A stretch of DNA of 11,900 nucleotides from Bacteroidota bacterium (lineage in GTDB: Bacteria; Bacteroidota; Bacteroidia; Chitinophagales; Chitinophagaceae). The stretch covers positions 1 to 11,900 of the forward strand of contig JAEWBT010000108.1 of NCBI GenBank assembly GCA_023391015.1, in the 5' to 3' direction. Positions 6,966-11,900 of the stretch are shown here, one piece after another (positions within the stretch are counted from its first letter, which is position 1; each line of letters starts with the position of its first letter). The translations under genes and the position numbers were made by a program. The notes under the pieces were generated by a model that did not search any database, was not told the DNA's origin, and saw only the letters and a list, made by a program, of their open reading frames with translations.

Positions 6966-6973
6966 TGAAATTA
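6966..6973 (-). promoter_or_regulatory. Weak candidate -7 box for the VWA gene
   Basis: On the minus strand this reads TAATTTCA, two bases off TAnnTTTG, 38 bp before the ATG at 6927. It is the only box-like sequence near the start. No -33 match is seen. Confidence 0.22.
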
Positions 6974-7007
6974 CGACCCTTTTGTTTGCTGGAGGTGGCT
7001 TTCTAAG

Positions 7008-7034
7008 GTTGAGAACGTTGAGCGGGTTGAAGGG
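7008..7034 (+). repeat. Three tandem GTTGA-type 9-mers
   Basis: GTTGAGAAC (7008-7016), GTTGAGCGG (7017-7025) and GTTGAAGGG (7026-7034) follow one another without gaps in the gene-free island upstream of the 189-bp element. The units share the first five bases. They encode nothing convincing. Confidence 0.5.
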
Positions 7035-7053
7035 TTCCTAAAATAGAAGATGG

Positions 7054-7242
7054 ATTTCCGGAAATTCCCGGGACCTGACAGGTCCGCAGCGAAGCGCAGG
7101 AGCCTGTCAGGTCAGCGTTGTTTTCTGATGAGATTTTCCGGAAAATGTGCTTTCCCAGAAATCGTACTTCTGACCTTACACGCTCGGCGGCTTCCGTTTC
7201 ACTCCAGCCTTGACCTGTCAGGTCCCGGGAATTTCCGGAAAT
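7054..7242. repeat. 189-bp element with 31-bp perfect terminal inverted repeats
   Basis: Positions 7054-7084 and 7212-7242 are exact inverted copies over 31 bases. Each outer end is ATTTCCGGAAAT, followed inward by TCCCGGGA and GACCTGACAGG or its complement. A third TTTCCGGAAA, extended to ATTTTCCGGAAAAT, sits in the middle (7133-7146). An extra inner copy of CCTGTCAGGTC (7103-7113) pairs perfectly with GACCTGACAGG at 7072-7082, giving a nested stem. No open frame inside looks real, and no target-site duplication is seen at the edges. It could be a MITE-like non-autonomous element or a compound of short palindromic repeats. I recall ACCTGACAGGT-type palindromes as frequent intergenic repeats in Bacteroidota genomes. 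Confidence 0.85.
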
Positions 7243-7256
7243 ACTGCTCAACACTT

Positions 7257-7312
7257 CCAACGCCCAAAGGGCTCCAACACCATCCAAGGTGAAACTCCAA
7301 CACCCAAAGGGC
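7257..7312. repeat. Short direct repeat carrying GCCC-AAA-GGGC palindromes
   Basis: CCAACGCCCAAAGGGC (7257-7272) and CCAACACCCAAAGGGC (7297-7312) differ at one base and start 40 bp apart. Between them lies TCCAACACC and another small inverted pair, CACC (7278-7281) with GGTG (7288-7291). This is a cluster of small palindromic units, separate from the CCGG family, filling the gap before the polymerase gene. The 56 bp after it are AT-rich and hold no clear promoter. Confidence 0.6.
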
Positions 7313-7368
7313 ATCCCATCCAAAAATGTTTTAGCTTGCTGCCCAAATAAAAAAACAGTCTGCGGATT

Positions 7369-8772
7369 TTGACGGAACGAATCAAACGATTCCCGTGGTG
7401 GGTGTTGCTGCCGGTGCTTTTCACGGGGGGCTTTCTCTTTTACTTTGGAGAAGGCACCCTGCTTTGGCACTGGACGGTTGCCACGTTTCTGCTCAACGTC
7501 TGGACGACCTCCACTGCCCTTTTCCGCGACCGTCAGCCCTATTCCATCAACCGGATGTTCTGGCTGTTCAATCTGATTTTCCTTTCCATTATTCCGGCCG
7601 TGCAAGTGGCCACCGGAAAACTGGCCTGGGACGCAGTGCCGTCGCTGGAAGGCGTACTGCGCGCCAACCTGCTGATTTTTTCAGGCTTCGTTGTGTATCA
7701 GCTTACGCGTTATGTGCTGGCGGCCACCAGTGCCTTTAAGACGCCGCTCTTTCCGGAACGCATTACCAGTCGTTGGGTTCGGGCGTACGCTACGGTGGGA
7801 CTAAGCATTTTTGTGTTGCTGGCGTTGGGTTATTTTTTGATAATCGGGGCCGATGCGCTGTTCCTGCAGAAAGACATTCTCAACAAATGGCGCGACCGCG
7901 TGTCCGACGCCGTTTTCCTGATGGTGGAAAAAGCCATTCGCAGCCCAGCGTTGTACCTGATGCTGCTCTCGGTTTTCCTCTACCGGCTGCGGCGCATTCC
8001 CAGAATCCTGATGATGTCGGTGTTGGGGGTTGGATTATTGGTCAATTTTCCCCTGGCCATGCCCCGGACCTTGTCTGCTGCGGTGGTGATAAGTCTCATG
8101 CTTTCTTTTGGGGGCGCTTACTGGCAGCGCCACCGGCAGGCGTTTACGCTTTTCATGCTGGCAGCGGTGTTTTTCTTTTTCCCCTTATGGCAGGTGGCCC
8201 GGCGCACGAGCGAGCGTATGCTCCCGCCTATCAGCCAACCGGCGCAGGTCTATGCCTGGAGCTTCCGGATGGGCGATTTCGATGCTTACACGCAGCTCTG
8301 CAATACGCTCTCTTTTACGGATAGCAACGGGCTGCAAAAAGGCCGGCAGTTGCAGACCGCCCTGGCCTTTGCCGTACCCCGGCAATATTGGCCTCAAAAA
8401 AGCATTGGCAGCGGCGCGCTGATCCGGCAAAAATCCGGTGAGGCTTTTATCAATGTTTCCAGCCCCTTGCTGGCAGAGGGTTTTATCGACTTTGGCTGGA
8501 TCGGCGCTTTGGTCTACTACATTTTATTTGCCATTCTGGCCCGGCAGTATGATTGTTACTACTGGCATTGGCGGCTGCGGCGGGCAGCGGAAGGCGATGT
8601 GAGTTTCCGGGCGTTGTTTTATCCGGTAATGCTGGTATTGCTGTTCCACCTCTTGCGGGGCGATTTGCTGTCTTCGCTGGCGATGATTTTTGGGATGTAT
8701 GGCGCGGCATGGGTATTCCATCATTGCATCCGGTTGTGTGGAAAATGGTTTTTCCCCAAAACCATTTCCTGA
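7369..8772 (+). CDS. Wzy-like oligosaccharide repeat unit polymerase
   Basis: This 467-residue protein has about ten to twelve membrane segments (about 11-26, 31-48, 65-80, 101-120, 142-160, 190-206, 212-230, 234-250, 257-275, 376-393, 415-430, 434-452). Between the last clusters is a long outside loop with A-V-P-R-Q-Y-W-P-Q-K (335-344), G-S-G (347-349) and N-V-S-S-P-L-L-A-E-G-F-I-D-F-G (362-376), then L-R-G-D (429-432). That pattern is typical of O-antigen or capsule polymerases, which join undecaprenyl-linked repeat units at the periplasmic face. Identity with any named Wzy cannot be claimed. The start is TTG at 7369; an in-frame TAA lies at 7348-7350 and the next ATG (M63) would remove two helices. 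It is the only polymerase in the window and is not beside the two glycosyltransferases. A TTCCGGAA core lies at 7751-7758. Confidence 0.8.
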   Translation: MTERIKRFPWWVLLPVLFTGGFLFYFGEGTLLWHWTVATFLLNVWTTSTALFRDRQPYSINRMFWLFNLIFLSIIPAVQVATGKLAWDAVPSLEGVLRANLLIFSGFVVYQLTRYVLAATSAFKTPLFPERITSRWVRAYATVGLSIFVLLALGYFLIIGADALFLQKDILNKWRDRVSDAVFLMVEKAIRSPALYLMLLSVFLYRLRRIPRILMMSVLGVGLLVNFPLAMPRTLSAAVVISLMLSFGGAYWQRHRQAFTLFMLAAVFFFFPLWQVARRTSERMLPPISQPAQVYAWSFRMGDFDAYTQLCNTLSFTDSNGLQKGRQLQTALAFAVPRQYWPQKSIGSGALIRQKSGEAFINVSSPLLAEGFIDFGWIGALVYYILFAILARQYDCYYWHWRLRRAAEGDVSFRALFYPVMLVLLFHLLRGDLLSSLAMIFGMYGAAWVFHHCIRLCGKWFFPKTIS

Positions 8773-8808
8773 GCCGGCTGTTGGTTTTGGAAACCAACGT
8801 TTTCTTCA

Positions 8809-9309
8809 ATGGCTATTTATCGACTTCGCCGGCAGCAGTGGATTCCGGCAACGCGCGCGCAGGTATGGGATTTTTTCTCCAACGCCGCTAACTTGGCAGC
8901 CATCACGCCCAAAAAGATGGGTTTCCGGGTGACGTCCGGCGACCTGCCGCAGGGCATTTATCCCGGCCAGATTATTACCTACAAGGTAGCGCCGCTGCTG
9001 GGCATTCCCTTATTCTGGATGACGGAAATCACCGCTGTGGAGGAAGGCAAATTGTTTGTGGATGAACAGCGCCGTGGGCCGTACCGGCTGTGGCATCACC
9101 AGCATCATTTTGAAGAAAAGGACGGCGGCGTGCTGATGACCGACATTGTGCACTACGAAGTGCCGCTTGGCGTGCTGGGGCGCGTGGCCAATGCAGCCCT
9201 TGTGCGCCGGGAATTGGAAACCATTTTTGACTTTCGCGCCCGGGCGGTTGCGGAGCGTTTTGGCGGCTCCGCCGACAGCCTCGTGCGCGAACTGAAGCGC
9301 GTGAGCTAA
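8809..9309 (+). CDS. SRPBCC (START/Bet v 1-like) protein, COG4276 type
   Basis: This 166-residue protein forms one helix-grip domain with a hydrophobic ligand pocket. Family marks are V-W-D-F-F-S-N-A-A-N-L-A-A-I-T-P (19-34), M-G-F (37-39), F-V-D-E-Q-R-R-G-P-Y-R-L-W-H-H-Q-H-H-F (83-101) and D-I-V-H-Y-E-V-P-L-G (112-121). No catalytic role is known for the group; the ligand is unknown. I recall members near MerR/CarH-type regulators, photolyases and carotenoid genes in several bacteria, which fits the CarH-like gene that follows. It starts 36 bp after the polymerase gene, close enough for co-transcription, but its function fits better with the downstream regulator. ATG at 8809 gives the complete domain. 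Confidence 0.82.
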   Translation: MAIYRLRRQQWIPATRAQVWDFFSNAANLAAITPKKMGFRVTSGDLPQGIYPGQIITYKVAPLLGIPLFWMTEITAVEEGKLFVDEQRRGPYRLWHHQHHFEEKDGGVLMTDIVHYEVPLGVLGRVANAALVRRELETIFDFRARAVAERFGGSADSLVRELKRVS

Positions 9310-9312
9310 ACC

Positions 9313-9386
9313 TTTCCGGAAATTCGGACGTTGTAAGGGTAAAGACAGCCGGGTTTAAAGGCTGAGCGGGTGATTATTTCCGGAAA
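9313..9386. repeat. Two iterated palindrome copies between the SRPBCC and CarH-like genes
   Basis: TTTCCGGAAA occurs at 9313-9322, 4 bp after the SRPBCC stop codon, and at 9377-9386 (as ATTTCCGGAAAT). Their centres are 64 bp apart, unlike the 20-bp pairs elsewhere. Both lie upstream of the CarH-like start at 9480. Confidence 0.75.
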
Positions 9387-9396
9387 TGAAGGTTGG

Positions 9397-9420
9397 CTTT
9401 TGGGATTTAAATACCAAAAG
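9397..9420. other. Small hairpin upstream of the CarH-like gene
   Basis: CTTTTGG (9397-9403) and CCAAAAG (9414-9420) form a perfect 7-bp stem around an AT-rich 10-nt loop. It may be the end of the SRPBCC transcript or an operator for the regulator. The pyrimidine-rich run at 9451-9479 directly before the ATG follows. Confidence 0.4.
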
Positions 9421-9479
9421 GCGAATACGGGTTTAACCTTCACGAAATCCTCTTTTGTCTATCGTCTTTTGTCTCTCCT

Positions 9480-10358
9480 ATGGATCGTTTCAGCATCAAA
9501 GATTTAGAACACATCACCGGCATTAAGGCGCATACCATCCGGATCTGGGAGCAGCGCTATGGCATCCTGCAACCCAAGCGGACGGCTACGAACATCCGCT
9601 ACTATGATTCGGAAGACCTGAAGCTGGCCCTGCGGATTGCCTTGCTGAACAATTATGGGTTTAAGATTTCGCGCATCCGGGAAATGTCGCCGGAGGAAAT
9701 GACCTCCCTGATTGGCAAGATTGCCGACCCTGCTTTCCGGCTGCAATTGCAGGTCAATGAAATGATTGAACGGACGCTGGACTTAGACGCAGTGGGGTTG
9801 GAAGAGAAAATAAATGTTTTTATTGAAAAGCATGGCCTGGAAGTAACCGTGGAACACTTGCTGTTTCACTACCTGGAGAAGATTGGCATTATGTGGATTA
9901 CCGAGCGACTGGAACCCAGTCAGGAGCACATGGCGGCCAACATTATTTTCCGGAAAATTGCTGCTGCTGCCGATGCCATCAAGCCCTGTGGAGAAGGCGA
10001 TGCGGTATTGTTGTTTTTGCCCGAGGGCGAGTTTCACGACATCAGCCTGATGTATGTGTTTTACCTGCTGCGCAAAGCCCGGAAATCGCCGGTTTATATT
10101 GGCGCGAATACGCCGCTGGCCGAGGTGCAGCGCTATATTCAAAAGCGGGGCGTGAAGTGTTTGTATGTGCATCTGACCACCAATCCCCATCCTTCGCAGA
10201 TTCAGCGGTATCTGGAAAGACTTTCAGACAGCGTGCCTTCCAACGTGCACTGCTATGTTTCCGGCGCAGCGCTGGGTGGATTAGAATTGCCCCAGTTGCC
10301 GAACCTGACATACCTGTTTACGCTCACCGAAGTACGTGACAAAATTGAAGCCTTATAA
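9480..10358 (+). CDS. CarH/LitR-like MerR regulator with cobalamin-binding domain
   Basis: This 292-residue protein has a MerR winged-helix DNA-binding part (1-75: F-S-I-K-D-L-E-H-I-T-G-I-K, T-I-R-I-W-E-Q-R-Y-G, Y-Y-D-S-E-D-L) and a helical cap with the W139-x9-E149-H150 motif of CarH photoreceptors. A cobalamin-binding Rossmann-type domain (about 172-290) follows. The lower-ligand motif E184-x-H186-x-x-S189 keeps His186 but has Ser in place of Gly. The later motifs are weaker: V-H-L (230-232) where S/T-x-L is usual, and S-G (261-262) where G-G is usual. In CarH/LitR proteins adenosylcobalamin makes a dark tetramer that represses, and light breaks it. That activity is likely but not certain with these changes. 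ATG at 9480 places the HTH at the N-terminus. One TTTCCGGAAA copy (9947-9956) is inside, coding F-R-K. Confidence 0.87.
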   Translation: MDRFSIKDLEHITGIKAHTIRIWEQRYGILQPKRTATNIRYYDSEDLKLALRIALLNNYGFKISRIREMSPEEMTSLIGKIADPAFRLQLQVNEMIERTLDLDAVGLEEKINVFIEKHGLEVTVEHLLFHYLEKIGIMWITERLEPSQEHMAANIIFRKIAAAADAIKPCGEGDAVLLFLPEGEFHDISLMYVFYLLRKARKSPVYIGANTPLAEVQRYIQKRGVKCLYVHLTTNPHPSQIQRYLERLSDSVPSNVHCYVSGAALGGLELPQLPNLTYLFTLTEVRDKIEAL

Positions 10359-10386
10359 CTGCCAAAAGGGCTTTTTAAGCTGGCAG
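10359..10386 (+). terminator. Weak hairpin behind the CarH-like gene
   Basis: CTGCCA (10359-10364) and TGGCAG (10381-10386) pair directly after the stop codon and enclose GCTTTTTAAGC, a second small palindrome. No T run follows, so it may only slow or end transcription partly. Confidence 0.35.
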
Positions 10387-10558
10387 AAACCACCTGACAA
10401 AACGTGCAAAACCGGGAAGGGAGTTTTTTTACATTTCTTTACCAGAATTACTGAAGGTTGTTCCTTCTTTATGGTCTAAATATATTTTTATAAAAGGTTG
10501 ATTAAGAGTATTTTGTGTTAGCGTTTTCAACACAGATGATTTGAAAGAAGTCGGGAAA
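10387..10558. other. AT-rich gene-free stretch before the sigma factor gene
   Basis: I see no reading frame with gene-like features here. It holds an inverted repeat TGTGTT (10514-10519) with AACACA (10529-10534), a small stem GAAGG/CCTTC (10453-10467) and the AT tract around 10481-10495. It is notable that this long intergenic region has no TTTCCGGAAA copy. Confidence 0.5.
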
Positions 10559-10593
10559 TTTGTTTAAGAAAATTTGTTGCGGACTTAAACAAA
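10559..10593. promoter_or_regulatory. Candidate operator: 10-bp inverted repeat upstream of the sigma gene
   Basis: TTTGTTTAAG (10559-10568) and CTTAAACAAA (10584-10593) are perfect inverted copies with a 15-nt spacer, centres 25 bp apart. The pair ends 26 bp before the candidate -7 box at 10620, a place where a regulator could control the promoter. A related sequence, CTAAACAAAA, occurs again just before the ATG (10640-10649). The neighbouring CarH-like protein is an obvious candidate to bind it; this is inference. Confidence 0.5.
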
Positions 10594-10619
10594 ACGGTGA
10601 TTTTGTGGCATTATTTGTG

Positions 10620-10627
10620 TACTTTTA
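10620..10627 (+). promoter_or_regulatory. Candidate -7 promoter box for the ECF sigma gene
   Basis: TACTTTTA is one base off TAnnTTTG and lies 21 bp before the ATG at 10649. TTTTG at 10601-10605 could be the upstream box, but the spacer would be only 14 bp, shorter than the usual 19-21. Confidence 0.4.
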
Positions 10628-10648
10628 GGGAGACAAACGCTAAACAAA

Positions 10649-11146
10649 ATGACCCATTTCGAATTCGACAGCCTGGTATTAAGCAGCAGTGATTTTCTTC
10701 ATCCTTACGCCCTTTCGCTTACAAATAATGGCGAAGATGCTAAAGACTTGTATCAGGAAACGATGCTCCGCGCCCTGAGCAACCGCGACAAGTATCAATG
10801 GGGTACCAACCTGAAAGGCTGGTTGTGCATTATCATGCGCAACATCTTCATCAATCAGTATCGTCGCAACAAACGCTTTACTAAAGTGAGCAGCGAGGCC
10901 CCAACCGAGGTATTCCAGTTTGACATGGGCGAGATTGCCCGGAACGATGGTTTTTCCAACGTGCGGATGGGCGAAATTCAATCTGCTATCTCAGAGCTTC
11001 CGCCGGTATTTCGCTTGTGTTTTGAAATGCACCATGCCGGCTACAAATACGCTGAGATTGCCGACTTTCTGAAAGAGCCGCTTGGTACTATCAAAAGCCG
11101 TATTCACTTTGCCCGGAAGGCTTTGATGAAAAAGCTAGACCGATAA
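10649..11146 (+). CDS. ECF-type RNA polymerase sigma factor
   Basis: This 165-residue protein has the two-domain layout of ECF sigma factors. Region 2 (about 14-76) includes D-A-K-D-L-Y-Q-E-T-M-L-R-A (30-42), N-L-K-G-W-L-C-I-I-M-R-N (54-65) and Y-R-R-N-K-R (71-76), binding the -10 element and core polymerase. Region 4 (about 108-160) includes A-I-S-E-L-P-P-V-F-R (113-122), the HTH Y-A-E-I-A-D-F-L-K-E-P-L-G-T-I-K-S-R (134-151) and A-R-K-A-L (155-159). No anti-sigma gene follows; instead a terminator overlaps the stop codon, so it is a single-gene unit. Next to a CarH-like regulator it may be the output of a light or B12 switch, as in known photo-regulated sigma systems; that link is inference. 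ATG at 10649 is clear from length and upstream box. Confidence 0.92.
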   Translation: MTHFEFDSLVLSSSDFLHPYALSLTNNGEDAKDLYQETMLRALSNRDKYQWGTNLKGWLCIIMRNIFINQYRRNKRFTKVSSEAPTEVFQFDMGEIARNDGFSNVRMGEIQSAISELPPVFRLCFEMHHAGYKYAEIADFLKEPLGTIKSRIHFARKALMKKLDR

Positions 11147-11175
11147 AAAAAGCGCGATGCAATCACGCTTTTTTT
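11145..11175 (+). terminator. Terminator of the ECF sigma gene, overlapping its stop codon
   Basis: AAAAAAAGCG (11145-11154) pairs with CGCTTTTTTT (11166-11175). Inside, one C-A mismatch is followed by GAT/ATC pairing around a GCA loop. The last two bases of the TAA stop codon are the start of the stem. The T run of seven makes this a strong candidate. Confidence 0.85.
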
Positions 11176-11336
11176 ATGTTATGCTCTTTAGATAATGGGA
11201 AGCTAGGGTGTTTTTAATGAGCTGTCGCTCGGCCTGTTGACTTTTTACAGGAGCTCTTACCAAAATTGCATGCAGGCTTCTTTTCACTTAGCCACCCACA
11301 AATCAGTACTGGCACTTCTTTTGCCCTTCTTTGTTT

Positions 11337-11669
11337 ATGAATTGGAAAATCCTCAGTGACCCTTCCCAACTGGCAACTATCAAAACTGAAAGCGCTCAAA
11401 AGCCGGTCGTGATTTTTAAACACAGCATCCGCTGTAGTATTTCTGCGATGGCCAAAGGCCGCCTCGAGCGCGCGCAAGCGCCCGAAGGCGTCGACTTCTA
11501 CTATCTCGACCTCATCAACAACCGCGGGCTGTCCAATCAGGTGGCCGATGAATTTGGCGTTCATCACGAAAGCCCGCAGATTCTGATTATCAAAGACGGA
11601 CAGTGCATCTACGACGAAAGCCACAACGGCATCGACATGCAGGACATCGCTCACGAAGCGTTTCGATAG
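11337..11669 (+). CDS. ytxJ: YtxJ/BrxC-type bacilliredoxin
   Basis: This 110-residue cytoplasmic protein has a thioredoxin-like fold of the YtxJ family, linked to removal of bacillithiol from oxidised protein thiols. The active site is K-H-S-I-R-C-S-I-S-A-M-A (28-39) with the single reactive Cys33, the position that is C-x-x-C in thioredoxins. F-Y-Y-L-D-L (about 54-59) and H-E-S-P-Q-I-L-I-I-K-D-G (about 77-88), with the cis-Pro region S-P-Q, complete the fold. Length is normal for the family. ATG at 11337 gives M-N-W-K-I-L and is preferred to TTG at 11331. It is a single gene bounded by the sigma terminator upstream and a perfect hairpin 36 bp downstream. Bacillithiol is made in many Bacteroidota, in keeping with the rest of the window. 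Confidence 0.88.
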   Translation: MNWKILSDPSQLATIKTESAQKPVVIFKHSIRCSISAMAKGRLERAQAPEGVDFYYLDLINNRGLSNQVADEFGVHHESPQILIIKDGQCIYDESHNGIDMQDIAHEAFR

Positions 11670-11705
11670 CGAAAACCGCCAGCCCAATTTCTTTTACGAG
11701 CGCAC

Positions 11706-11743
11706 AAAATTTCCGGAAAACAGGCTTGTTTTCCGGAAATTTT
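11706..11743. terminator. Perfect hairpin from a palindrome pair (pair C), likely terminator
   Basis: Two 17-base arms (11706-11722 and 11727-11743) are exact inverted copies around the 4-nt loop GGCT. Each contains TTTCCGGAAA (11710-11719 and 11730-11739) with centres exactly 20 bp apart. The stem starts with AAAA and ends with TTTT, 36 bp after the bacilliredoxin stop codon. This is the clearest case where the iterated palindrome would work as a terminator in both directions. Confidence 0.8.
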
Positions 11744-11900
11744 CTTGTGTCCGGGGAGATGCATTGTACCGTTGTTGTTACAGGGGTCGTTTTTTCGGCC
11801 TAATGTCATTATCAGCAATATTGACAGCGCCGGGTTCGGCAATCCGGCTTTCCTTTCGTACTTTCGCGCCGCCTTTTACCCTCTTTTAAAAGAAATTTCC
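11744..11900 (+). promoter_or_regulatory. Upstream region of a gene beyond the window, with a candidate -7 box
   Basis: No gene is seen here. TACTTTCG (11859-11866) is one base off TAnnTTTG, and the start codon that would follow is outside the window. A short inverted pair, GCCGG (11829-11833) and CCGGC (11844-11848), lies just upstream of the box. The window ends in GAAATTTCC, which may be the first half of another TTTCCGGAAA copy. Confidence 0.4.

Noticed and set aside
6490..7041. 183-residue plus-strand frame antisense to the VWA gene
   Set aside because: It reads V-A-rich sequence typical of a complement shadow and runs past the VWA start without any domain.
7054..7242. Insertion sequence
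   Set aside because: The ends are inverted repeats, but 189 bp is too short for a transposase and no target duplication is seen, so it is listed only as a repeat element.
7257..7312. CRISPR array
   Set aside because: Only two 16-base units with one mismatch are present, and the intervening sequence itself contains repeat pieces.
7003..7605. 200-residue minus-strand frame across the repeat island
   Set aside because: It runs through the 189-bp inverted-repeat element and into the polymerase gene; composition is repeat-derived and no domain is visible.
694..11739. TTTCCGGAAA as an operator of one specific regulator
   Set aside because: Copies lie at gene ends, gene starts, inside genes and in a repeat element, so a single regulon is unlikely; kept as a general iterated motif.
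11821..11866. Sigma70-type promoter with TTGACA at 11821
   Set aside because: The distance to the TACTTTCG box is 32 bp, far too long, and Bacteroidota do not use the TTGACA consensus.

Overview
The window comes from a member of the Bacteroidota. The evidence is an MbnP-type lipoprotein, a YtxJ-type bacilliredoxin (bacillithiol redox system), a short-leader gene style without Shine-Dalgarno sequences, and several boxes close to the Bacteroidota -7 promoter element TAnnTTTG. Genus and species cannot be read from it with confidence.

Layout. 1-668 is the end of an rRNA operon: the 3' part of 23S rRNA, a short spacer, 5S rRNA and a strong terminator. 669-941 holds a small, apparently frameshifted gene (about 39 codons) and a large hairpin. 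942-3521 carries two glycosyltransferases, a GT4 type and a membrane GT-C type, 21 bp apart. 3614-4021 is a GlcG/HbpS-family protein and 4161-4871 is pyrH (UMP kinase). On the minus strand are an MbnP-like lipoprotein (4948-5709) and an orphan VWA protein (5830-6927). 6928-7368 is a 441-bp gene-free, repeat-rich island with a 189-bp element bounded by 31-bp perfect inverted repeats. 7369-8772 is a Wzy-like polysaccharide polymerase. 8809-11146 holds an SRPBCC protein, a CarH/LitR-like MerR regulator with a cobalamin-binding fold, and an ECF sigma factor; by gene content this looks like a light or B12 responsive regulatory module. 11337-11669 is the bacilliredoxin, followed by a perfect hairpin and the promoter region of a gene outside the window.

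The signal that no gene explains is a palindrome, TTTCCGGAAA. I count 15 exact copies plus 6 further copies of its 8-base core TTCCGGAA. Thirteen of the 15 full copies lie between genes, in roughly 2 kb of intergenic DNA. Three times it occurs as a pair whose centres are exactly 20 bp apart and whose flanks make a hairpin. It is also built into the ends and the middle of the 189-bp element. It behaves like a genome-wide iterated palindrome (compare HIP1 in cyanobacteria or uptake sequences in Neisseria and Haemophilus), but its function cannot be decided from this window.

The glycan genes (GT4, GT-C, Wzy) fit cell-surface polysaccharide synthesis but are not in one cluster. The SRPBCC, CarH-like and sigma genes are consecutive and probably work together.
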